From assembly GCA_002469915.1 (NCBI GenBank), contig DKOG01000220.1, positions 1 through 9,200 on the forward strand: a stretch of 9,200 nt of DNA, given 5' to 3'. The notes beneath the pieces are model-generated. The model was not told the origin of the DNA. It worked only from the letters and a program-made list of their open reading frames with translations, and did not search any database. Positions 1 to 6,688 of the stretch are shown in pieces (positions within the stretch are counted from its first letter, which is position 1; every line of letters starts with the position of its first letter). Both the position numbers and the translations under genes were made by a program. The stretch comes from Bacteroidetes bacterium UBA7368. GTDB lineage: Bacteria > Bacteroidota > Rhodothermia > Rhodothermales > UBA10348.

Positions 1-658
1 CTACACGACGAGAGGTTGAGCTATTTGTAGTACCGGCCCCTGAGATACCGAGTAATTGTCCACTTCTGTCGGTCCAGGCTTTACGTCTCTGGCCAAAGTA
101 GTCCATGGAAACAGTATCACCGGCCACCACACGGGCATCGTTTTCTCTTGCGTTGGCGCCCGACGCGTTCAATAGAAAAATGGATTTAGATCCAGCCTGC
201 AGTTTTTCGGCAACTTGCTCAAAGATGAAGGCGCTTGCGGCGGTAAAACCAAGGGTAGGGATAGCCTCATTTTCGAGAATAACCTCGCTGGTGCCGGGAT
301 TCTGACCACCTTCGCGAATGATGCTGGCCACGCCGTCCGCTATTTCTATAACGGCTCGGGATGAAGTCGCTCCTGTAGGATTCGTTTTAGGCGTCCACCG
401 ATTCGCTTCTAGACGGACAATGTGCTGATTTTCGTCCAGACGAGCATTGTATTCGATCACAAAAGTTGAAGGGATTCGATTGACATAAATCCCTTCAATG
501 ACCGATGCGGTTCGAGTGTAGACTTCGACTTGGGTCGTATCAGCGCCCAGTGTAGTCACGAATGCGCGGGGCTCATTCGGGCTAGGAGTCCATCCTTCTT
601 CCGTTGCACATCCAGTGAAAAGAAAGACGAAAATAAGAGAGGAGACTAGGCGGTTCAT
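1..658 (-). CDS. Lipoprotein of unknown function, C-terminus cut by the left edge
   Basis: The frame opens with ATG at 656-658 and stays open for 219 codons to the window edge, so the C-terminus is missing. Residues 1-17 form a lipoprotein signal: Asn-Arg, a hydrophobic stretch, then a lipobox ending FTGC with Cys17 as the lipidated residue. The mature part starts ATEEGW and is rich in beta-type sequence (about residues 30-130), with a block around 184-206 (SMDYFGQRRKAW then GQLLGI) that looks like a further beta hairpin. There are no cysteines after Cys17. I do not recognise the family. The gene is the last visible member of the minus-strand block, 55 bases behind the DUF302 gene. No Shine-Dalgarno sequence precedes the ATG, as for other starts here. 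An envelope location is well supported; any function would be a guess. Confidence 0.85.
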   Translation of the reverse strand, partial: MNRLVSSLIFVFLFTGCATEEGWTPSPNEPRAFVTTLGADTTQVEVYTRTASVIEGIYVNRIPSTFVIEYNARLDENQHIVRLEANRWTPKTNPTGATSSRAVIEIADGVASIIREGGQNPGTSEVILENEAIPTLGFTAASAFIFEQVAEKLQAGSKSIFLLNASGANARENDARVVAGDTVSMDYFGQRRKAWTDRSGQLLGISGAGTTNSSTSRRV

Positions 659-713
659 GACTTGAGCATTTTGTGATAGATCCTAAAACAATGTAGCAGG
701 ACAATCCATGTCT

Positions 714-1097
714 CTACTTCGTTTCATCCATAATCGTTTTGATCGTGTTTTCGACACTCGTCGCGATGTCTTCGAGCTCCGGGGCCTCAGAAAGCATAGA
801 GAGCATAGAAGATGGGTTAATCATTCCGATATGAGTCTTCCCATCCTTCTCCCAAATAGATACTCTGCACGGAAGGGCCATATTCATTTCCATATCGGAA
901 GCTAATACTTCGGCAGCTCGAGCAGGATTACAGATTTCAAAGACCCGAACTTCTGGCTCAAGGGGAAACCCTTTGCCGGTTAAAATCTCTTTTAAGTTGT
1001 AAGAATGGAGCACGCCGAATCCGTTTCGTGAAACGGATTCTACAAAATCGTCTGATGCCTGATCTGCGGTTTTATCAGATGTGATGATATATTTCAT
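714..1097 (-). CDS. DUF302 domain protein, cytoplasmic
   Basis: This 127-residue protein is one DUF302 domain. The family pattern is clear: a short N-terminal strand (MKYIIT), the region FGVLHSYNLKEIL (27-39) and GKGFPLEP (41-48), then the hallmark EICNPARAAEVL (55-66). After that come ALPCRVSIWEKDGKTHIGMINP (74-95) and a helical tail. Two cysteines, Cys56 and Cys77, lie in the two conserved blocks. There is no signal peptide or membrane segment, so it should be cytoplasmic, unlike its neighbours. The length matches single-domain members. DUF302 has no settled biochemical role; some members sit near sulfur or redox genes, and here the upstream neighbour is a thioredoxin-fold protein, which is suggestive only. 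The ATG at 1095-1097 is the first plausible start and no Shine-Dalgarno sequence is visible. Confidence 0.93.
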   Translation of the reverse strand: MKYIITSDKTADQASDDFVESVSRNGFGVLHSYNLKEILTGKGFPLEPEVRVFEICNPARAAEVLASDMEMNMALPCRVSIWEKDGKTHIGMINPSSMLSMLSEAPELEDIATSVENTIKTIMDETK

Positions 1098-1166
1098 AAG
1101 TCAGAATAATATGAGTTGCGAAAGCATGGTCTTTTTTAAGTGTCTCAAGCAGCGATTATGTGACAC

Positions 1167-1769
1167 CTATTTGGTCGCTTCCAATATTTCGACAACGGTT
1201 TCCATTGTTTGGTGTCCTAGATCTTCGTCGTACCAGGAAAACTTGTAGGTCATGAAATCTCGAGATTCTAGATCTTTGCCCTCTCCAAGTGCCCAATCCT
1301 GTAATTCTTGAGGTCGCTCGATAAATACGCCAACTTCATTGAAGTCCGCATCCAGCACGAGCACGGTAGGTGTAGATGCCCGACCGTCTGGAGTTCGGTT
1401 GGCCTCCATGATGAATCGGCCTGCGTCGGGATGGACCAACCTCATTTCAAGGCCATCGACACGATTCGCAAGATGGGCCAAGTAGGGAATGGTATTTACG
1501 GAATCACTACATCCGTCTACAGCTACTGCCAGCAGGTAGTGAGCGCCTTCGACGGCGCGTGCGCGATCAAGAAGCTCTTCAGGAACGCTTCCTTTTTCGA
1601 AGTTATCGTGCCACATTTCCTTTCGACGTTCGGCTTGCTCTAGAAAAAAGCCAAACTCGATTCCAGCTTCATAGACCTCTTGATACGACGCTAACTCACC
1701 TTCTTGGGCTAAAGCAGGAGGTATGGTCAAGAGAAAGACAGCCAGAAGGGCAAAAATGATTTTTTTCAT
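1167..1769 (-). CDS. Exported thioredoxin-fold protein, Thioredoxin_9-like
   Basis: I place the start at ATG 1767-1769 (200 residues) because it opens directly with a signal peptide: MKK, a hydrophobic core, and a likely cleavage after PALA at residue 21. An in-frame ATG at 1835 would only bury this signal behind 22 residues. The mature protein has a helical lead (28-72), a strand HYLLAVAVDG, then Cys87 in the motif CSDS followed by a helix (TIPYLAHLANRV). The cis-proline loop is ASTPTVLVLD (131-140), and EVGVFIERP (145-153) follows. This order matches the Thioredoxin_9 group, whose members carry a WC-x-D-[AS] site and a late RP motif. The tryptophan before Cys87 is replaced by Gly, and the second position is Ser90, so a CXXC-type disulfide reductase is unlikely. 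A single-cysteine thiol role or a structural role is more probable. It is presumably periplasmic. Confidence 0.85.
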   Translation of the reverse strand: MKKIIFALLAVFLLTIPPALAQEGELASYQEVYEAGIEFGFFLEQAERRKEMWHDNFEKGSVPEELLDRARAVEGAHYLLAVAVDGCSDSVNTIPYLAHLANRVDGLEMRLVHPDAGRFIMEANRTPDGRASTPTVLVLDADFNEVGVFIERPQELQDWALGEGKDLESRDFMTYKFSWYDEDLGHQTMETVVEILEATK

Positions 1770-1868
1770 TTGAGGTGGCAAAATAAGATGGGAAAGGGTA
1801 CCCGACTTGCTTGACAAGTGAAATGAACGCCACATTCGGATAGTTGCTCCGGAGTAGCAATAAAGATC

Positions 1869-3098
1869 CTATTGTTTGACAATCAAACCGTAGCCGAGGT
1901 GTGTCTGAGATCGTATTTGGTAGGTATACACGCCGGAGGACCAACGATGGGTATCCATTGGAATGATCGTCTTTAAACCGAAAGAGTGAGGGACCACCTT
2001 CTCTTGGACCAAACGACCCAGTGCGTCAACTATTTTTAGATGAAAGGGCGATAGTGATGTTGCGGAAAAAGTCAATGAAACTCGTTTAGAGAAAGGATTT
2101 GGGTAGGCGGATGTTCGTAAGTGGAAGAATTCAGGTAAGACAGCAATTTGCATACCGGTACTCATGCTATCCCAGTTATACGTTTCTCTTAAGAATGTTT
2201 GAAACACTAATGCGGCCTTTTCGGCAAAAAATGCTCTATTGGAACTCGAATTACGCAGACCCGCATAATAAGCCTCAATCTGAACACCGCTGATCCGACC
2301 GCCATCAGCAGATCCATGACGCCTCGTGCTATAGCCGCCGCTGAAAAATGGATTACCCTGACCTGGATTTGGTTGAGAGACGCTCGGTGTGGCAGGAATT
2401 CCAGATGAGGAAAACAAGGTTCCAAGGCTGTTTTGACCCCTCAGCAGTTCCGAAAACGAAAATGAAGTTGAAGAAACCAGTGTGCGAATACTAGAGGATT
2501 CAACTAGGTTGCCACTGTTCAACTGGTCGTCTGAAAGTACTAGCTCGTTAGACGAGAGAAGATATCCGAGTTCTAACCGCTGAATGGAATGGCCGTGACC
2601 GTGCAGATCTACATACAAGCCGCTGCCAAAGGAAAGAGTGATTTCACTTTTAGCAGACTCGATAAAACCATGGTATTCCGTCCAAGCTTGCTCTGCCCAA
2701 ATATTGCTTTCGGCTGCTTCAATAATTTCACGATTAGGATCGAGCTTCGTGCGTTTCAAATTTGAAATGACAACATAGGGATGATGTCCAGTACGTTTGA
2801 AAATAGCTTCTCGAAAAGCGAGTGCCGTTTCTTTGGTATTAGAATCAGTTACCGTGGTGCCCGAGGTACGGTCGTCGATTTCCGCCGGGATAAGATGTCC
2901 ACCATGAGGAGCTGAAATCACCAGAGGCATGTTGCCTTCCCAATACTCAACATATCCATTTCTGCCGAGTGCCGTCGGGACTGATTCCAACTGACGAGCG
3001 GAAGCGTCCTGCATGATTAGATTACCCATCAGCAGGACAAAGAAGAAACACGCCTTAAGATGGCGCATGGTAGAAAACCAACGGGTTGCGATGCTCAT
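1869..3098 (-). CDS. Secreted N-formylglutamate amidohydrolase-like protein with T9SS sorting domain
   Basis: This 409-residue protein has three parts. An N-terminal signal peptide covers about 1-35; ATG at 3068 (MRHLKACFFF) is an equally good start, giving 399 residues. The catalytic region (about 50-305) carries the N-formylglutamate amidohydrolase family motifs: SAPHGG (62-67), Asp85 in TVTDSNT, LKRTKLDPNRE (114-124), DLHGHGH (164-170) and VQIEAYYAGLR (272-282). His65, the histidines of DLHGHGH and Glu275 are the likely metal and catalytic residues. Characterised members hydrolyse N-formyl or related N-acyl amide bonds with a metal ion; the substrate here is unknown. The last 79 residues (331-409) form a T9SS type A sorting domain: YPNPF, LKIVDALGRLV, then SSGVYTYQI. 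The product is therefore probably sent across the outer membrane, unusual for a family best known as cytosolic. It lies 12 bases behind the DUF4197 gene. Confidence 0.88.
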   Translation of the reverse strand: MSIATRWFSTMRHLKACFFFVLLMGNLIMQDASARQLESVPTALGRNGYVEYWEGNMPLVISAPHGGHLIPAEIDDRTSGTTVTDSNTKETALAFREAIFKRTGHHPYVVISNLKRTKLDPNREIIEAAESNIWAEQAWTEYHGFIESAKSEITLSFGSGLYVDLHGHGHSIQRLELGYLLSSNELVLSDDQLNSGNLVESSSIRTLVSSTSFSFSELLRGQNSLGTLFSSSGIPATPSVSQPNPGQGNPFFSGGYSTRRHGSADGGRISGVQIEAYYAGLRNSSSNRAFFAEKAALVFQTFLRETYNWDSMSTGMQIAVLPEFFHLRTSAYPNPFSKRVSLTFSATSLSPFHLKIVDALGRLVQEKVVPHSFGLKTIIPMDTHRWSSGVYTYQIRSQTHLGYGLIVKQ

Positions 3099-3110
3099 AC
3101 CCAGTTTGGA

Positions 3111-3839
3111 CTATTGATTTTGAGTACTTCCGAACACTCGTTTTAGCAGGTCAGTCGTTCTGGCGATTGGATCTTCTCTGATTCGTTGTTCTTCAGTGGC
3201 TAGCACCGAAAACATTCCGTGTAATGTACCGTCAACGATATGCGTTTGTAAGTCAACGGTAATCGGTTTTACCAACGGAATGGCATTATAACGTCTTACG
3301 AGCGAGTTGTAGGCATTGTATACACCCACTTTTTCCATAGCTGATTGGACCACAGGTTGAAAGCGGGAATTTAATTCAGATGAGGTCCGATCTCGGAAGT
3401 ACACGGTCGCAGCGTCTTCAGGTCCGTTTAAAATCGCAAATGCATCCTGGACGGTCATGGCCTGTATCGCAGCGGCAAATACATCGACCGCTTCCAAGGC
3501 AGCCTGTTCTGCAGCTCGATTCATTTGAGTCTCAAACTCGTCTACTTGACTTCCTAGACCAAGACTACGAAGGCGTGATGCTGCCGTTTCGAACTTAGAC
3601 GGTAGTACTATGCGCAACAATGAGTTGTCAGAAAAGCCCCCTCGGGCAGAAAGGCTGCTTGACGTTCTATCTGTTCCGACTCTTAAGGCCTCCTTGAGAC
3701 CATCTGCCACTGTTGATTCGGTTAGTGGAGCCTGCCCATTTAAAATGCCATCCAGATCTGAAAGTTGGAGATTTAGACATCCTGTCGATGTGGATGCTAC
3801 TAGGAATACCAATAGAACAAAAAGTTTGGGCTTTCGCAT
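3111..3839 (-). CDS. DUF4197 lipoprotein
   Basis: This 242-residue protein begins with a lipoprotein signal: MRKPK, a hydrophobic core, and lipobox STGC with Cys21 as the lipidation site. The rest is a full-length DUF4197 domain with its landmarks in order: GLKEALRVGTD (47-57), a Gly-Gly-Phe then Asn72 segment leading to IVLP (77-80), LRSLGLG (90-96), MNRAAEQAA (106-114), a helix to TVQDAFAILNG (129-139) and YFRDRTSSEL (147-156). Then come FQPVVQSAM (160-168), DGTLHGMF (203-210), and EEQRIREDP with LLKRVFG (231-237) at the end. The family is common in Proteobacteria and Bacteroidota and has no established function. The domain is helical and probably periplasmic, anchored to a membrane. This is the first gene of the left minus-strand block and is divergent from the hydrolase-like gene, so its promoter should lie in 3840-3952. 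The amidohydrolase-like gene follows after 12 bases, suggesting co-transcription. Confidence 0.93.
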   Translation of the reverse strand: MRKPKLFVLLVFLVASTSTGCLNLQLSDLDGILNGQAPLTESTVADGLKEALRVGTDRTSSSLSARGGFSDNSLLRIVLPSKFETAASRLRSLGLGSQVDEFETQMNRAAEQAALEAVDVFAAAIQAMTVQDAFAILNGPEDAATVYFRDRTSSELNSRFQPVVQSAMEKVGVYNAYNSLVRRYNAIPLVKPITVDLQTHIVDGTLHGMFSVLATEEQRIREDPIARTTDLLKRVFGSTQNQ

Positions 3840-3952
3840 AGTTTCCTGCCTGTGTCAGACTGAAGAAGATTGAGAAGCGAACTAATAAGGACAAATACTA
3901 TCTTGCCACCAAATTGTTGTTCGAATGTTACTGATAAACGGTCTACATCAGG
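3840..3952. promoter_or_regulatory. Divergent intergenic region, presumed promoters for both flanking genes
   Basis: This 113-base AT-richer stretch separates the start codons of two genes transcribed away from each other, so both promoters are expected here. I see no strong match to the Bacteroidota consensus (TTG, 19 bases, TAnnTTTG) on either strand. The nearest minus-strand candidate is TAGTATTTG at about 3892-3900, which has one base too many between TA and TTTG and no clear upstream TTG at the right distance. On the plus strand TTGTTGTT at about 3914 is a possible upstream element without a good partner. No operator-like palindrome stands out. The assignment rests on gene layout, not on motifs. 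Confidence 0.35.
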
Positions 3953-6349
3953 ATGCGAAATCGATACGTACTGTTCCTGCCCTTTCTCTTGATCTGGATT
4001 ACCGCCTGTTCCGACGATTCGATGGTTGTGTGGACGGACTCCTTCCGGATTTCTATTTCCGATACCGGGCATATTTCAAGCCTTCAGGACGAGTCGAACG
4101 GAAAAGAGTATGCGTCTCGTCCGTCGCCGCTAATGCAGATTCGTAAAGAGGGGGTGTTTTCTCAGCCCATATTGGCGTCTCCTGTTGAGGGCGGTTTTGA
4201 ACTCACGTTTGAAGACGGAACGGTTGGTCAAATTCAGGTTCAGGAAAAGGGGGCCCACGCTACGTTTGAACTGGTCGCTTTGTCCGAACCGGATTCCATA
4301 GAATTGGTGCTTTGGGGCCCCTACGCCAGTAGTATTGACGAGTCGATTGGGGAAACAGTGGGTATCGCTCGCGGAGAGACCTTTGCGATTGGCATTCAGG
4401 CGCTCAACATTCGTACGCTCGGGGGGTATCCATGGAACGAAAATGATGCCATGCCCCAAAAAGACTTGTTCGAAGATGGGGAGTATCACGATATAGATGC
4501 AGCCCAGTCGCGGTACGTGCTCTACCGAGTTGAAGCTGCCAAACCGGACTCCATGGGGAGCTCGTTTCAAGCCTATACGCGAAATCGGTCTACGGACCGA
4601 GTGATAGAAAATCGGGGCTATGATCGATACGTTGCTCCAGCGTTTGAAGACGAAGGAATGATCGGGTCCAAGATTGCGTTATTTGGGGTACCTGTTGAGA
4701 AAACCTTAGAGACGATCGGGGCGATCGAAATAGAGGAAGGGTTGCCGCATCCCATGATCGATGGAGAGTGGGGAAAGGAGGCGCGCTCGGCCAATGCCGC
4801 GTATATCATCATGGGATTCAGTGAAGAGCAGGCCGAGCGCGCCATCTCGCTGACCGAGCAAGCCGGGCTTCGCTATCTGTACCACGATGGTCCATTCGAA
4901 ACCTGGGGGCATTTTGGACTGAAAAAGGAGAGTTTTCCAGATGGCATGGAGAGCCTCAAAAGAGTCGTAGATCGGGCCGCTGAGAAAGGGATTATGATCG
5001 GGACCCACAACCTTTCCAACTTTGTTACTCCTACGGATTTGTTTGTAACGCCGGTGCCTGACTCTCGATTGGCAAAAGTCGGTAGCACGAAGCTTATTGC
5101 CGATATTTCGCGCTTTCAGCCCGTTATGATGATTGAGGACCCAGGCTATTTCAATCAGGCACAGAAAAGTCATCTTGCCGCCGCGCAGATTGGCGATGAG
5201 ATCATCACATTTAGTTCAATTTCAGCTACTGAACCCTGGCAATTGCGCGGTGTCCAGCGTGGAGCATTTGGCACTCGGGCTTCCAAACACGAAGCCGGTT
5301 CGGTGATTTCTAAATTAGACGATCACGGCTATAAAGTATTTCTGACTGAGATCGACCTGAGCTTGGAAATGGCCCGAAATCTTGCAGAATTGTATAATGA
5401 AGCTGGACTGAGGCAAATATCCTTTGATGGTCTAGAAGGCAACCGATCCACCGGGATGGGTAATTATGGCGAGTCCTTGTTCACTCAGGAATGGTACGAT
5501 CATCTCAATGATGATATTCGGAGCCACTATATCGCCGATGCTAGTCGGACTACCCACTTCTTTTGGCACATGTACACGCGCATGAACTGGGGAGAGCCTT
5601 GGTATGCAGGTTTTCGGGAAAGCCAGACAGAATACCGTCTGAAAAACCAGGCCTATTTCCAACGAAATCTGATGCCTGGCATGTTGGGATGGTTCAAAAT
5701 GACGGAAGAAACCAGCGTAGAGGATATGGAATGGTTACTGTCCCTGGCCGCTGGATATGACGCAGGATTTGGGTTCGTTACGTCATTTGCTGCCGTAGAT
5801 GGCAATGGAGTGTCGGATATCATTCTTGAAAAACTGGGCCAGTGGGAGTCGCTTCGCATGGATGACGTCTTTTCAGAGGACTTGAAGGCTAAAATGCGAT
5901 CTAGAGATAATGAGTTTGAGTTAGAGATGGGATCCGGTGGAGAATGGACCATTGCACCCATCTCTGTGCATGTTTTCAGACGGTTTAATCGCGAACGTCA
6001 GCCCGGCGAACCGGAAGAGTCCATTTTTGAATTCACCTCTGAACAAGACGAACAGTATGCAGCGTTCATTCTTTCGGCCGAAGGGGGCTCAGTAGAGCAG
6101 ATCACATTGGGGATAGACAACAACCCGATCGGGTTCTTTGATATTCATTTGGACGAAGGAGATGCGATAGTGTACAAAGGGGGCGACACGGCCATCCTTT
6201 ATTCGAAAACCTGGCAAGAACTGGATACCATTTCGGTAGATCCGGCGGCTTTCAAACTGCCCGCTGGATCTCATTCTGTTGCGTTGACGGTGCTCTTGGA
6301 GGGCGATGCAGAAACTGCTGTCAAGTTAGAGTTCAGAGTTAGGGACTAG
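3953..6349 (+). CDS. Large glycoside-hydrolase-like lipoprotein, family not recognised
   Basis: The 798-residue product starts with a lipoprotein signal (MRNRY, hydrophobic core, lipobox ITAC, Cys19). The SDDS after the cysteine resembles the acidic surface-export signal of some Bacteroidota lipoproteins, so it may sit on the cell surface. Residues 25-270 look like a beta-sandwich domain. Residues about 280-610 have the strand-helix alternation of a TIM barrel: LRYLYHDGPFETWGHF (306-321), SFPDGMESLKRVVDRAAEKG (327-346), IMIGTHNLSNF (347-357), VFLTEIDLS (462-470), LRQISFDGLEG (486-496). An inserted beta segment holds GDEIITF (414-420) and RGAFGTRASKHEAG (436-449). Residues about 655-798 are again beta-rich. 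Candidate acidic catalytic residues are Asp312, Glu316, Glu466, Asp468, Asp492 and Glu495. The layout recalls clan GH-D and GH101/GH129-type enzymes, but I cannot assign a CAZy family. It is the only plus-strand gene in the window; the CE6-like esterase lies nearby in opposite orientation. No Shine-Dalgarno sequence is seen. Confidence 0.8.
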   Translation: MRNRYVLFLPFLLIWITACSDDSMVVWTDSFRISISDTGHISSLQDESNGKEYASRPSPLMQIRKEGVFSQPILASPVEGGFELTFEDGTVGQIQVQEKGAHATFELVALSEPDSIELVLWGPYASSIDESIGETVGIARGETFAIGIQALNIRTLGGYPWNENDAMPQKDLFEDGEYHDIDAAQSRYVLYRVEAAKPDSMGSSFQAYTRNRSTDRVIENRGYDRYVAPAFEDEGMIGSKIALFGVPVEKTLETIGAIEIEEGLPHPMIDGEWGKEARSANAAYIIMGFSEEQAERAISLTEQAGLRYLYHDGPFETWGHFGLKKESFPDGMESLKRVVDRAAEKGIMIGTHNLSNFVTPTDLFVTPVPDSRLAKVGSTKLIADISRFQPVMMIEDPGYFNQAQKSHLAAAQIGDEIITFSSISATEPWQLRGVQRGAFGTRASKHEAGSVISKLDDHGYKVFLTEIDLSLEMARNLAELYNEAGLRQISFDGLEGNRSTGMGNYGESLFTQEWYDHLNDDIRSHYIADASRTTHFFWHMYTRMNWGEPWYAGFRESQTEYRLKNQAYFQRNLMPGMLGWFKMTEETSVEDMEWLLSLAAGYDAGFGFVTSFAAVDGNGVSDIILEKLGQWESLRMDDVFSEDLKAKMRSRDNEFELEMGSGGEWTIAPISVHVFRRFNRERQPGEPEESIFEFTSEQDEQYAAFILSAEGGSVEQITLGIDNNPIGFFDIHLDEGDAIVYKGGDTAILYSKTWQELDTISVDPAAFKLPAGSHSVALTVLLEGDAETAVKLEFRVRD

Positions 6350-6350
6350 A

Positions 6351-6683
6351 TTATTTTTTGTTCTTAGAGCGTAGAGCTACTTCAAACGCCTTTGTAGTCC
6401 AAGAGGCCAGTTGTGCTTTGTCTTCTACGACTCCGGCTGGGACTTCCTTATACGGCATACTTCTGTCATCGCCGTACGGAAAAAAAGGCTGCATGTCTTG
6501 GGCCTTGTAGTCGTATTCGGTCACGGCGTCTGCTTTCAGACGGAGCACGTCTGCGCCGATCATACCAAACATTAGTCCTTCGTGAAAGAAGCCGACCCCA
6601 CCGAACATGCGTTTAGCATAGACCTCTCCAAAATCAGACATTTGATCGATTAAATAGTCGATAAAATCTTGCTGAATCGCCAT
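6351..6683 (-). CDS. TfoX N-terminal domain protein
   Basis: The 110-residue protein is a single TfoX/Sxy N-terminal domain. After a helix (QDFIDYLIDQMSDFG, 5-19) comes the signature KRMFGGVGFFHEGLMFGMI (24-42), then VLRLKAD (46-52), the loop QPFFPYGDDRSMPYKEVP (65-82), and a closing helix with Trp95. In Gammaproteobacteria full TfoX/Sxy controls competence together with CRP, but stand-alone N domains are widespread and mostly uncharacterised, so a competence role should not be assumed. The protein lacks the TfoX C-terminal helix-hairpin-helix domain and any signal peptide. The ATG at 6681-6683 lies 5 bases after the stop of the esterase gene, which points to co-transcription and possible translational coupling. 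Its stop is 1 base from that of the convergent hydrolase-like gene. Confidence 0.93.
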   Translation of the reverse strand: MAIQQDFIDYLIDQMSDFGEVYAKRMFGGVGFFHEGLMFGMIGADVLRLKADAVTEYDYKAQDMQPFFPYGDDRSMPYKEVPAGVVEDKAQLASWTTKAFEVALRSKNKK

Positions 6684-6688
6684 TGGAT

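Noticed and set aside
1138..1168. Inverted repeat with 7-base arms (AAGTGTC / GACACCT) just after the thioredoxin-like stop codon
   Set aside because: The loop is 17 bases, one pair is a G-T wobble, and on the minus strand it is followed by a run of A, not T. It does not qualify as an intrinsic terminator.
1805..1860. Two small hairpins (ACTTG/CAAGT and TTGCT/AGCAA) between the amidohydrolase-like and thioredoxin-like genes
   Set aside because: Each has only five base pairs and neither is followed by a T-run on the minus strand. They are within what chance allows.
1696..1944. 82-codon minus-strand frame spanning the gap between two genes
   Set aside because: It overlaps both neighbours in another frame, has no family features or signal, and reads as a shadow of real genes.
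3800..4072. 90-codon minus-strand frame crossing the divergent promoter region
   Set aside because: It overlaps two well-supported genes on both sides and its sequence resembles no protein family; a spurious frame is the simpler explanation.
6350..6360. T-run after the hydrolase-like stop codon as a terminator
   Set aside because: No stem precedes it, and the bases encode the Lys-rich end of the TfoX-domain protein on the other strand.
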